From contig JACEFZ010028322.1 in assembly GCA_014155875.1 (NCBI GenBank), positions 1-64,000 of the forward strand: a DNA stretch of 64,000 bases, given 5' to 3'. This DNA comes from Cepaea nemoralis (taxonomy: Eukaryota > Mollusca > Gastropoda > Stylommatophora > Helicidae). Shown one piece after another: positions 29,778 to 43,700 of this stretch (within the stretch, counting starts at the first letter, position 1; each line of letters begins with the position of its first letter). The notes under the pieces are model-generated. The model did no database searches. It was not told the origin of the DNA and was given only the letters and a program-made list of their open reading frames with translations. A program made the position numbers and the translations under genes.

Positions 29778-32700
29778 CTGTTTAACAATAGAAGGAAAGG
29801 TTAGAGACAGAAATTAAACAAAACCGCAGAATTTTAAAATTTTATCACAACGTGAAGAACATTTTATGCAACACGTCTCTGTTATGGGAAGTTGGAGAAG
29901 TGTTTTTGCATGTTACATACAACCAGTTCTAATACACGGCTGTGAATCATGGATATAAAAGACCCCTCCCCCTTTTCATGACATGAAACACTGGAGAAGT
30001 GTCTACAGCTCCAAGGAGACAATTGGGAGAAGTGTCTACAGCTCCAAGGAGACAACTGGGAGAAGTGTCTACAGCTCCAAGGAGACAATTGGGAGAAGTG
30101 TCTACAGCTCCAAGGAGACCACTGGGAGAAGTGTCTATAGCTCCAAGGAGACAATTGGGAGAAGTGTCTACAGCTCCAAGGAGACCACTGGGAGAAGTGT
30201 CTACAGCTCCAAGGAGACAATTGGGAGAAGTGTCTACAGCCCTAAGGAGACCACTGGGAGAAGTGTCTACAGCTCCAAGGAGACCACTGGCAGAAGTGTC
30301 TACAGCTCCAAGCAGACCACTGGGAGAAGTGTCTATGGCCCAAGGAGACCTTCCAGAAATACTACAATAACAGTGAGACTTGGAGAAGAGTCTACAGCTC
30401 CAAGGAGACCACTGGGAGAAGTGTCTACAGCCCCTGGAGACCACTGGGAGAAGTGTCTACATCCCCAAGGAGACCACTGGGAGAAGTGTCTACAGCCCCA
30501 AGGAGACCACTGGGAGAAGTGTCCACAGCCCCAAGGAGACCACTGGGAGAAGTGTCTACAGCTCCAAGGAGACCACTGGGAGAAGTGTCTACATCCCCAA
30601 GGAGACCACTGGGAGAAGTGTCTACAGCTCCAAGGAGACCACTGGGAGAAGTGTCTACAGCCCCAAGGAGACCACTGGGAGAAGTGTCCACAGCCCCAAG
30701 GAGACCACTGGGAGAAGTGTCTACAGCTCCAAGGAGACCACTGGGAGAAGTGTCTACAGCCCCTGGAGACCACTGGGAGAAGTGTCTACAGCTCCAAGGA
30801 GACCATTGGGAGAAGTATCTACAGCCCCAAGGATGCCACTGGGAGAAGTGTCTACAGCCCCAAGGAGACCACTGGGAGAAGTGTCCACAGCCCCAAGGAG
30901 ACCACTGGGAGAAGTGTCTACAGCTCCAAGGAGACCACTGGGAGAAGTGTCTACATCCCCAAGGAGACCACTGGGAGAAGTGTCTACAGCTCCAAGGAGA
31001 CCACTGGGAGAAGTGTCTACAGCCCCAAGGAGACCACTGGAAGAAGTGTCCACAGCCCCAAGGAGACCACTGGGAGAAGTGTCTACAGCTCCAAGGAGAC
31101 CACTGGGAGAAGTGTCTACAGCCCCTGGAGATCACTGGGAGAAGTGTCTACAGCTCCAAGGAGACCACTGGGAGAAGTATCTACAGCCCCAAGGATGCCA
31201 CTGGGAGAAGTGTCTACAGCCCCAAGGAGACCACTGGGAGAAGTGTCTACAGCCCCAAGGAGACCACTGGGAGAAGTGTCTACAGCCCCAAGGAGACCAC
31301 TAGGAGAAGTGTCTACAGCCCCAAGGATACCACTGGGAGAAGTGTCCACAGCCCCAAGGAGACCACTGGGAGAAGTGTCTACAGCTCCAAGGAGCCCATT
31401 GGGAGAAGTGTCTACAGCTCCAAGGAGACCACTGGGAGAAGTGTCTACAGCTCCAAGGAGACCACTGGGAGAAGTGTCTACAGCTCCAAGGAGACCACTG
31501 GGAGAAGAGTCTACAGCCCCAAGGAGAGCTCAGTGAAGGGCACTAGCGGGTCAGATCTCTAGGTGAGCACCTGCATGTTTCCTGGTCAAAGATCCATCTC
31601 AAAGAGACCTCACACATTGATCATCATCATCACGTGCCTCCAGGTGAGCACCTGCATGTTTCCTGGTCAAAGATCCATCTCAAAGAGACCTCACACATTG
31701 ATCATCATCATCACGTGCCTCCAGGTGAGCACCTGCATGTTTCCTGGTCAAAGATCCATCTCAAAGAGACCTCACACATTGATCAGCAGGTAACAAATCT
31801 GCCATGAAGGGAGTGACATGTTCATGAACTGCACTCCATTGATGGGACTGCTGAGCCTAATATGATCACATGCTCTCCCAGTGTCTTACTCCTCTTCTGA
31901 CCGCATCTCATCTTATCCTCACCTCCCTCTGCCTTTTGCCTGGTGAAGGATTTCCTGTTTGTGTACTTTCCTCAGCTCCTCATCCAGCATGGACTCATGA
32001 TAAAACACACTCATTCTGAAACCTCTGGTGAAGTAGCAGATTCACACTGGTCAGTTGGACTAAAATGTTGACTTCTCGTCCTTGACTTGGGGATGTAAAT
32101 TACAAGTACTTCAGAAGTCGGAATGGGTTCGCTTGATGGCGAGGGACGCTGGCAATAGAGAAAGCTAATCCACATACAAACATCAGTCCAGTGCATTAAA
32201 AGTAGCAGCAGGTATACGGACTACGTTTGCGTTCAAAGCCAGAGACCACACAAACAAAACAAACAAAAAAACAAACAAGCAAACACAGAGAATGATGTGA
32301 GGTGTGCCAAAGGGAGGACTATCTAGTATATATGAGTAAGCACTGTCCACACCTGTGTATTTTCTTATCTCCTAACTCATCAAAAACTTTTTAAAAAGAA
32401 CAATATAATGGAAAATTGTCTCAAACGACAACAAGCCAATAAACATTCCCAATAATTATATGATACGGCCAAACAACATTCCTAGTATTTATCATGCCCA
32501 TTTTAAGTACATTGCCTCAGCTGAGGTATGTATACTTGATTAATTTTCAGTGTTTTTAATGCTTATTTTCATTTTTGTCTTAGATTAGCTTCATAAGTAT
32601 GTTGAAGAAAGAATGTAAGAGAGTAAATAGAGAAGAATGTCAGAATAAATCAGACGGAGCCTGCGTGCCAATTCTTAACCTTTTGAAAATAAGTTTGTCG

Positions 32701-35700
32701 TTCTACCGTTCATGGATCATACAATACACACACACAGAATTCAAGTGAGATGTAAGACCACACAATCCACACATTGCATAAAAGTGAGATGTAAGATTAC
32801 ACAAACCACACATTGTATGTAAGAAAACAAGGTGAGGGTATTTGTGTGATTACCTGGTCCATGGTGCTCAGCCCGGCAGTCAGGAAGAGACTGAGGTATC
32901 TTTCCATCTTGATGGACACCAGCCAGTCCTCCACGCTGGACAGTGAGGTCATGTCTGGAGCGCTGGGGTCGATGAAGTTGTGGGGGCTGCCAGGGGGGAG
33001 AGAGAGAGAGTCCAGGTTGATACACATGTTTATATACAACTCTCAGTGTACAACTGTCTGTGTACAACTGTCTCTGTCCCACTGTCTGTGTACAGCTGTC
33101 TTTGTACCAGCTGTCTCTGTAAACTGTCTCTGTACCAGGTGTCTCTGTCCCACTGTCTCTGTACCAACTGTCTGTGGGCAACTGTCTCTGTAACACTGTC
33201 TCTGTACCAGCTGTCTCTGTAAACTGTCTCTGAACCAGCTGTCTGTGTAGAGCTGTCTCTGTACCAGCTGTCTCAGTACAACTGTCTCTAGACAATTGTC
33301 TCTGTACCAGCTGTCTCTGTCCCACTGTTTCTGTACCAACTGTCTGTGTAGAGCTGTCTCTGGACAACTGTCTCTGTAACACTGCCTCTGTACCAGCTGT
33401 CTCAGTAAACTGTCTCTGTACTAGCTGTCTCTGTACCAACTGTCTCTGTACCAGCTGTCTCTGCACAGGTGTCTCTGCACCAGGTGTCTCTGTAAACTAT
33501 GTACCAGCTGTCTCTACCAGCTATCTCTGTATCACTGTATCTGTACCAGCTGTCTCTGTACCCCTGTATCTGTATCAGCTGTCTCAGTACCAGCTGCCTC
33601 TGTAAACTGTCTCTGTACCAGTTATCTCTGTACCAACTGTCTCTGTACCAGCTGTCTCTGTAAACTGTCTATGTACCAGCTGTCTCTGTACCAGCTGTCT
33701 CTGTACCACTGTATCTGTACCAGCTGTCTCTGTACCAGCTGTCTCTGCAATCCCACTCTCCTGTTGTCCCACTAGTATAACTCTGTATATTAGACACATT
33801 TATTAAATACTGTACTACGCTTTTACAAACTGACCGAGGTTTGGCCTGTTTCCGAAGCAGCTCTGGGGCACGAATGAGTTTGTCCAGGGTCTTGACAATC
33901 TGAACCAGCTTGGGTCTGTGGGACCTCTCCTTCTGCCAGCAGTCCAGCATCATCTGATGGATGGCTTCCGGGCAGTCCTGCAACACAGACAACAGCTGAG
34001 GACAGTCCTACAACACAGACAACAGCTGAGGACAGTCCTACAACACAGACAACAGCTGAGGACAGGGCCTACAACACAGACAACAGCTGAGGACAGTCAT
34101 ACAACACAAACAATTCAGGACAGTCCTACAACACAGACAACAGCTGAGGACAGTCATACAACACAAACAATTCAGGACAGTCCTACAACACAGACAACAG
34201 CTGAGGACAGTCCTACAACACAGACAAAAGCTCAGACACTCCTACAACACAGACAACAACTCATGACAGTCCTACAACACAGACAACAGGACAGTTCTAC
34301 AACACAGACAACAGCTGAGGACAGTCCTACAACACAGACAACAACTCAGGACAGTCCTACAACACAGACAACAGGACAGTCCTACAACACAGATGACAAC
34401 AGGACAGTCCTACAACACAGATGTCACAGCCTCACATAAGGGCGGTACCAACATAAAAGTAAGAGATACTGGCGAAGGGATAGAACTCCAGCAAAAGGGA
34501 AAGAACCGAGTCACTCGAAGGCTTGAATAATCCAGAGCCTTCTCGAAGGACCGGTCAGTGTGTCCACAGCCCCGTGGACACCGATGGGCCGCGATTGCGG
34601 GGTCCACGAGAAACTCGGAGAGAGTTACCACCCGTGTCGGATTGCGACACGTGTGGAAAGGCAGACACGGAACTGGACATCGAGGAAGCAACAGGGCTTA
34701 CTTAAGGGGGACTTGATAGTTTCAGACCCATGTGTATTTAAGGGTCGTATACATATGTTAGATAGCTGATAGAGTTGTTGTAATAATCATGTTTATTGTA
34801 AACTCCTGTGATACGCAACTTGTTGAATGCTGGCTTGTGAAAACTCGCTTCGCCAGCATACTGTAATCTAATGTAAATAAATGATGCTAGATTGTATCTG
34901 AACGGAGTTTGTTGCCTGTATGAGCCCAAGTTTCCCGGCTTGGCCCCCACAAATAGCCTGTCACCGTCTGGATCTCTAGGGGATTGAAACAGCTAAGGAC
35001 AGTCCTACAACACAGACAACAGCTGAGGACAGTCCTACAACACAGACAACAACTCAGGACAGTCCTACAACACAGACAACAGCTGAGGACAGTCCTACAA
35101 CACAGACAACAGCTGAGGACAGTCCTACAACACAGACAACAGCTGAGGACAGTCCTACAACACAGACAACAGCTGAGGACAGTCCTACAACACAGACAAC
35201 AGCTGAGGACAGTCCTACAACACAGACAACAGCTGAGGACAGTCTACAACACAGACAACAGCTGAGGACAGTCCTACAACACAGACAACAACTCAGGACA
35301 GTCCTACAACACAGACAACAGCTGAGGACAGTCCTACAACACAGACAACAGTGAGGACAGTCCTTACAACACAGACAACAACTCAGGACCAGTCCTACAA
35401 CACAGACAACAACTCAGGACAGTCCTACAACACAGACAACAACTCAGGACAGTCCTACAACACAGACAACAACTCAGGACAGTCCTACAACACAGACAAC
35501 AACTCAGGACAGTCCTACAACACAGACAACAGGACAGTCCTACAACACAGACATCAACTCAGGACAGTCCTACAACACAGACAACTCAGGACAGTCCTAC
35601 AACACAGACAACAGGACAGTCCTACAACACAGACAACAACTCAGGACAGTCCTACAACACAGACAACAGCTGAGGACAGTCCTACAACACAGACAACAAC

Positions 35701-38700
35701 TCAGGACAGTCCTACAACACAGACAAAACTCAGGGCAGTCCTACAACACAGACAACAACTCAGGACAGTCCTACAACACAGACAACAGCTCAGGACAGTC
35801 CTACAACACAGACAACAGCTCAGGACAGTTCTACAACACAGACAACAGCCCTCTGTCTGCCACATCATCACACACATTCTTGTTGTTCAAAGCCAAACTG
35901 GCAAGTTATTTGGCATCTGTCTTGCCTGGCATCACTCATGATCATGGTGTGCAGAATGGATGTGGACATAATGTAGTCTGCTCACCAGGAGGACTGAGTA
36001 CAAACGGGGCTTAACTGAGAGCTGTAATACAAATTCACATGACCAACTGGTTATGTTTAGTTAGATAGTTAGTTAGTCACAGTTCCAACTTCACAGCAAC
36101 GGGTCGTCCCCATTATGCTCCGTTCCTGTGCCAGTGAATATCACACAAAATGCTCCCCACTGCCCAATGTGAAAAGTGGAAAAGACAGGAGTCTCGACAA
36201 ACAACAGCCTGCACAGATACACTGTGCATAATGCTGCCGCCAGAATGTCAACACAATAGTCCCCAACAAAACACCCAGTTCATTTCTGATGGAATCGGCA
36301 GTCAGTCTCCCATCTGGATGTTTCCTAGATGTTCACCCACACACTCAACGAAATACAGTTCATTGTCGATGGTAGTGGGCAGTCAACCAGAAGCCCAGCA
36401 GCCACGCATTTCTGCATAAGGCAAAACCGGTCCAACTCTGGGACATAGCCATCTGCCATCGCTCCGAACATGCAGTCACGTTCCAAAATACCTCAGGCAG
36501 ATTCAAAAGCATTTCACACGAAACTCACAGCTCACAGTGTCCCGCCACGCACTCACTCAGTAGCAGGCGACGGAACCATCAAGCCTCCTTAGTCGCCTCT
36601 TACGACAATGCGTGGTAGGCTGCAGTGTTGCTATTCTTTGCTTCCCTTATGGGCCCCGGCAACACACGGGAGTGTCACAACTAAGTTGCTATTTAGATGC
36701 CACAACTAATCTGGTATTTGAGATGCACAACTAATCTGGTATTTGAGATGCCACAACTAACTCTGCTAGTTTGAGATGTCACAACTAAATCTGGTATTTG
36801 AGATGCTACAAACTAATCTGGTATTTGAGATGTCACAACTAATCTGGTATTTGAGATGCCACAACTAATCTGTATTTGAGATGCCACAAACTAATCTGGT
36901 ATTTGAGATGTCACAACTAATCTGGTATTTGAGATGCCACAACTAATCTGGTATTTGAGATGCCACAACTAATCTGGTATTTGAGATGCCACAACTAATC
37001 TGATATTTGAGATGTCACAACTAATCTGGTATTTGAGATGCTACAACTAATCTGGTATTTGAGATGTCACAACTAATCTGGTAGTTGAGATGCCACAACT
37101 AATCTGCAATTTGAGATGTCACAACTAATCTGGTATTTGAGATGCCACAACTAATCTGGTTATTTGAGATGTCACAACTAATCTGGTATTTGAGATGGAT
37201 GCCACAACTAATCTGATTTGAGATGTCACAACACTGGTATTTGAGATGCACAACTAATCTGGTATTTGAGAGCCACAACTAACTGGTATTGATGCACACT
37301 ATCTGATTGAGATGCCAAATGGTAATTTAAAGGAACCCACAATAACATTTAGTTTGCCAATATCTATTGAACACATACAATTGAATATGAATCTGACAAC
37401 TTCTGTCTGGTGCAACCTGGATTGAGGTCAACTTAAATCAGATTAGTGGAATTGGAAAGCCATTCCTGGTTACCATTCTCCCAGGACCAAAAAATTGGGT
37501 GAATTGACAATTTTGGGGGGTCAACGGGGACTGATATTTAAATGTTGGGGGTTGGAGCTTTTCTGAAAGTTGCTGCCATGACAAGGGGAAGGGGGAAAGG
37601 GGGGGGGAAAAAGCGGGGAAAGAGAAGCGAAGGAGAAGAAAGGGAAGGAAGGGGGAAAAAAAGGGAAGAAAAAGGGGAAGGAAGAAAAGAAGAAGAGAAG
37701 AAGAAGAAGAGAAAAAAGGGAAGAAGAAGAAGAAGAAGAAGAAGAAGAAGAAGAAGAAAGAAGAAGAAGAAGAAGGAGTGAGGAGGAGGTGGAGCAGCAG
37801 CAGCAGCAGTAGCAGGAGGAGCAGCAGCAACAGCAGAAGAAGAAGAAGAAGAAGAAGAAGAAGAAGAAGAAGAAGAAGAAGAAGAAGAAGAAGAAGAAGA
37901 AGAAGAAGAAGAAGAAGAAGAAGAAGAAGAAGAAGAAGAAGAAGAAGAAGAAGAAGAAGAAGAAGAAGAAGAAAGGAGGAGGAGGAGGAGGAGAAGGATG
38001 AGGAGGAGGAGGTGCAGGAGGAGGAGGAAGAGGAGGAGGAGGAGCAGCAGCAGAAGAAGAAGAAGAAGAAGAAGAAGAAGAAGAAGAAGAAGAAGAAGAA
38101 GAAGAAGAAGAAGAAGAAGAAGAAGAAGAAGAAGAAGAAGAAGAAGAAGAATAGAAATGAAAGAGAAGTGACTACTGCACTGTACACTAACATGTGACAC
38201 ACTAGATACACATGCTCCCATGAATACCCTCACATCAGAAGCCACACAGTGGGTCAGTTGGTTCCGGTTAACACAGGCCGACCAGCAGGACCTGGTAGAG
38301 TGACCTTCTGAGATCATATCACTGTCACAGTTGACATCAGGTATCTTCCACTTGAAAGAGTCAGTTTAGGACAGAAATTAAGTATGTGAGTAGTGTATCA
38401 GATAGCTGGACAGACAGAAGTAAGGTAGACATGTAGACTGATTAATACCCCAGGATAGAAGAGGAATGTCTAAACAACTGTAAGGTACGTCTACAATCAA
38501 GTGGGACAGACTAAATAAGATCAGAAGGCACTGCGAAAAAGAGACTAAACAAGACTGCAATGTACTTGGAGAAAAGAGACTACAAAGACCTCAAGGTACT
38601 GGGAAAAAGAGACAAAAAGCAAGGTACTGGAAAGAAAAGGAAAGACTATAGCCAAGACTATAATACACCTCTTTAACCTGATGTAGAAGACTATCAATAA

Positions 38701-40696
38701 TTGTAATAGAGTGGATGGTTTCTGGAAGAGTGGATGGTTTCTGGGAGAGAGTGGATGGTGTCTGGGAGAGAGTGGATGGTGTCTGGGAGAGAGTGGATGG
38801 TTTTCTGGGAGAGAGTGGATGGTTTCTGGAAGAGAGTGGATGGTTTCTGGGAGAGAGTGGATGGTTTCTGGAAGAGAGTGCATGGTTTCTGGGAGAGAGT
38901 GGATGGTTTCTGGGAGAGAGTGGATGGTTTCTGGGAGAGAGTGGATGGTTTCTGGAAGAGAGTGGATATTTCTGGAAGAGAGTGGATGGTTTCTGGGAGA
39001 GAGTGGATGGTTTCTGGGAGAGAGTGGATGGTGTCTGGGAGAGAGTGGATGGTGTCTGGGAGAGAGTCGATGGTTTCTGGGAGAGAGTGGATGGTTTCTG
39101 GGAGAGAGTGGATGGTTTCTGGGAGAGAGTGGATGGTTTCTGGGAGAGAGTGGATGGTTTCTGGGAGAGAGTGGATGGTTTCTGGAAGAGAGTGGATGGT
39201 TTCTGGGAGAGAGTGGATGGTTTCTGGAAGAGAGTGCATGGTGTCTGGGAGAGAGTGGATGGTTTCTGGGAGAGAGTGGATGGTGTCCTGGGAGAGAGTG
39301 GATGGTGTCTGGGAGAGAGTGGATGGTTTCTGGAGAGAGTGGATAGTTTCTGGAGAGAGTGGATGGTTTCTGGGAGAGAGTGGATGGTTTCTGGGAGAGA
39401 GTGGATGGTTTTCTGGGAGAGAGTGGATGGTTTCTGGAAGAGAGTGCATGGTTTCTGGGAGAGAGTGCATGGTTTCTGGGAGAGAGTGGATGGTTTCTGG
39501 GAGAGAGTGGATGGTTTCTGGAAGAGAGTGGATATTTTCTGGAAGAGAGTGGATGGTTTCTGGAAGAGAGTGGATGGTTTCTGGAAGAGAGTGGATGGTT
39601 TCTGGAAGAGAGTGGATGGTTTCTGGGAGAGAGTCGATGGTTTCTGGAAGAGAGTGGATGGTTTCTGGAAGAGAGTGGATGGTTTCTGGGAGAGCATGGA
39701 TAGTTTCTGGGAGAGAGTAGATGGTTTCTGGAAGAGAGTGGATAGTTTCTGGGAGAGAGTAGTTGGTTTCTGGAAGAGAGTGGATGGTTCTGAAAGAGAG
39801 TGAATGGTTTCTGGAAGAGAGTGGATAGTTTCTGGGAGAGAGTAGATGGTTTCTGGAAGAGAGTGGATGGTTTCTGAAAGAGAGTGAATGGTTTCTGGAA
39901 GAGAGTGGATGGTTTCTGGGAGATAGTGGATGGTTTATGGAAGAACAGTTTCTGAAAAAGTTTGACAGTATTATAAATACTCAGTGTCCTGACTTGTTTT
40001 AGTGAGTCACACAACAGAGCTTACACACAGTCCACACAAGTCAACCTACCATGGGTGGAGGTAGCCTGTAGCCCTTCTCCACAGCTTTGATGACATCCTG
40101 GTTAGACCAGTTGTAGTACGGCCGCTCTCCGTAGGAAACTATTTCCCACATAAACAACGCCATAGCTCCACACGTCGATGATGACGTGAACTTGCGGAAG
40201 GCGATGGCTTCTGGTGCTGTCCATCTGACCGGAATTTTCCCCCCGGTGGTTGTGTATGCCCCGTCCGTTGTGTCCGACTCAATCTCTCGGGACAGTCCGA
40301 AATCAGCAACTTTGCAGACCAGAGTGTCATTGACTAATATGTTTCTTGCTGCTAAATCCTGGCACAGGAAAAGAAGAGAGGCATGTTGTCACATGACAGA
40401 TGAATATTCCACATAATGCAATGTTGTCACACAAGAGACAAATAATTAAGATATAACATAACGTAATGTTGTTACACAACAGATGAATATTCCACATAAT
40501 GTAATGTAATGTCACACAAGAGACAGATAATTAAGATATAGCATAACGTAATGTTGTCACACAAGAAACAAATATCCCAGATATTACATAATGTTGTCAC
40601 ATGACAGACACATATTCCAGATATTACATAACATAATGTTGTCACGCAGAGACAAATATTCCAGAAATTACATAATGTAATGTTGATACACAAGAG

Positions 40697-40736
<40 letters not shown>

Positions 40737-43700
40737 GCTAGCTAGCTAGGTAACTAACTAACTATTGGCCAGTATGTTTTCCATCTTGAAAAAGGCAAAC
40801 TTTGCCATGTTGATTTTTGTTCTAACCTCTTTGAAGCACCTCCCATCAGATGTTGTGATTGGCTATCCGTTATGCCCACCAGACAGCAGGCCATGTGACT
40901 ATACTGTGTCGATTATGCCCACCAGACAGCAGGTCATGTGTGACTGTACCGTGTCCATTATGCCCACCAGACAGCAAGTTTAGTTTGTTGACAAACATCA
41001 ACCAGAGCTCACTGTGTGGCGTCTGCTTATGTTAATACTGATAAACATCACGTCAATTCTTTGAGTTCTCATCTCATCTCATCATGTTCCTCTTGTACCT
41101 TGCGGTGTCGAGGTGAAGTATAAACTTCGTGAGAGTGCCCAGTTATGGGCTTCGCATATCGACATTCCCATGGATTCTGTTATTCCCTCAGTCCAACGTT
41201 TACATGGTCGGCCTCTTCCTCTGTTTCCATCTGGTCTGTACATCATTGCTTGTTGTGGCATGCTGTTGACTGGTAGCCTACTTGCATGGCCAAACCATTT
41301 GACTTGCTGCTTTCTAATAAAATCTAGAGCAGCTTTAACCCCTACTTTAGTCCTGATTTCTTCATTTCTGATCTTATCTCTTCTTGATACGTTGAGTATT
41401 CTTCTCAGAAACCTCATTTCTGTTGTTGTGATTTTTCTTTTCTCTTTTTCTGTCATTGTCCAGGTTTGGCATTGGTAGCAGAGAGTTGGTAGGAAGATTG
41501 TGTTGTAAAGTGCTTTCTTAGTAGTTATTGATACATGTTTGTTCTTTAGTATTGGTGCCATTTGTCCAATGAGTTGATTTGCCTTATTGCACCTATTTTC
41601 GATCTCGTCTTCTGATCTGCCATTTGATGATATTATACTTCCTAGGTACTTGAAGCTCTTTACTTGTTTCAAGGGATGTTCGTTTAGGTGAATTGTTGCT
41701 GTTTGTTCTTCTTCAGTTATAGTCATTACCTCTGTTTTGCTTGTGCTAATTTTCATGTTATGTTCCCTACACATTTCGTTTAGACTATTCATGTGGTCTT
41801 GTAATTCAGCTTCTGATTTTGCTATTAGTGCTTGGTCGTCCGCAAACAGGAGTTCTCTAATGGTTAGATTTGCAGATGGTTCTTCTTCTGTGTTCTCGTC
41901 ATGCGGTATTCTTGCTGTCTCTGCTTGGCTGGTTTCTTTACATATGTTGTCTATATATGTTATGAACAAGAGAGGGGGACAGGACACAACCTTGTCGTAC
42001 TCCAGATCTTATGGTGAAGGGTTCTGAGTGTTCTCCAGTTGCTCTCACTATGCATTCACTGTTGTTGTATAAACTTCTGCATAGGTTTGTTAGATGTGTA
42101 CTCACTCCATATTGTTTAAGGATTTCCCACAGCTTGTTTCTATCTACCCTATCAAATGCCTTTTCTTGGTCGACAAAGGCTAAGTAGAGTGTTTCATTGA
42201 ATTCAATTGATTTTTCTATAAGTTGTCTAAGAGCAAAAATGGCGTCTGTGCATCCTTTGTTTTTCCTAAATCCAAGCTGCGTTTCGCTTAGCTGGGGTTC
42301 TAAAGTAGTTCGTAATCTTTTTTCAAGAATTTTGCAAAATATTTTCCCAGTATGACTCAACAGTGAAATGCCTCTGTATTGTGTGCAATCTCTTTTGCTG
42401 CCTTTGTTTTTCCAAATTGGGATAATTATGGCATTTCCCCAGTCTCGTGGTGTCTGTTGTTCTACCCAAACATGGTTGAATAGTCTATGTAGCCAAGCTG
42501 TTCCTACTTCCCTTGCTGCTTTAATTAGTTCATTTGGTATTTCATCCTGTCCTGGTGATTTGTTTAATGGGGCTAATCTGATGGCTTCTATAATTTCTTC
42601 TTTTGGTATGTCTGGTTCTAGTTCCTCGGTGACATCTGTGTAGGTCTCTTGAATTCCTATGACATCTGATGGGATGTTGAGAAGTTGTTCGAAATACTGC
42701 TTCCATCTTATTAGGATCTGTTTTTGTTCACTTATTGGTTCTCCATTTTCGCTGTTAATTATTTCAGTTGGGTCAAAGGGTTCTCCTCTGGTTCGCATTG
42801 CACTTATCTTTTTGTAGAAGTTTCTGGTTGCCTCCTTGTAGTTTTTATTTAGGGTTTCTCCATACTCTTCCCAGTCTTTTTGTTTTTCCCTCTTTACTAT
42901 TCTACTCACATGTCTTCTCGCTATTCTGTATTCTCTGTAATCACATTCCTGTTTGCTCTTCAACCACTTTTTATATTTTTCCTTTTTTTTCTTTTACCGC
43001 TTTCTTTACTTCTGCGTTCCACCAACTTGTTATTTTCTTTATCCGTGTTTTGCGTTTTTTCGTGGTTCCGCATGTTATTTTTGCAGTATTTAAAATGCTT
43101 GATTTGAATATCTCCCATTCTTCTTCCACTGTTTTTCTTTCCGTAGGTAATTTTACAAAGAGTTCAGTTAGTTCTTTCTCATAATTTTCCCTTACTGCCT
43201 CGTCTTTAAGGTTTTTTAAGTTTACTGATTCACATGGCATGTATTTTCCTGCTCTTTGTCTTCTTCTTCTAATGGTTCTTATTGTGGCAACGACTGCTTT
43301 ATGATCTGTGTTTATACTGAAATTGGGCACTGCTCTTGCATCTAATATATTTCTCTTTCTGTTATTTCTTGTTACTTCTTGGTTTTTCTACGAGCAGTAT
43401 GAGTTCTTTATTATGCTGTAAAGAAATCTGGTAATGCATCTGTGTTATACACGATTGCCTGTTTGGCCTACATGAAAGTAATAAACCTGTGATCTTGTTA
43501 TCATCATTTTTTTTTTCCCATTGAACAGTTGCTGAGATCTGTTGGTCTTGATAGAGTGAAGGAGTTTCAAACCCCAACAACCAGTTACCAACTGTATGGA
43601 CCCTTGAACCAGCCACAACAACCTGGCACTTTCACAAGAATGACCTGGGCTCCTACAAGCAGGTAAAGCAGCAACCACAGGACAGCAGCAACAACAAGAG

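Noticed and set aside
29985..31562. 517- and 369-codon frames resembling Ser/Lys/Thr-rich repeat proteins
   Set aside because: Products of a 33-bp intronic minisatellite open in several frames; the region lies inside the intron that splits the SAM domain.
38707..39935. 21-bp array as another splice-site-derived minisatellite
   Set aside because: The unit contains CTCTCTCCCAG on the gene strand, but neither neighbouring exon edge matches it, so the likeness to an acceptor may be chance.
43445..43500. Second GIY-YIG-like motif ([12 protein letters not shown]) on the minus strand
   Set aside because: Only about a dozen residues, followed at once by a stop, with no flanking family sequence.
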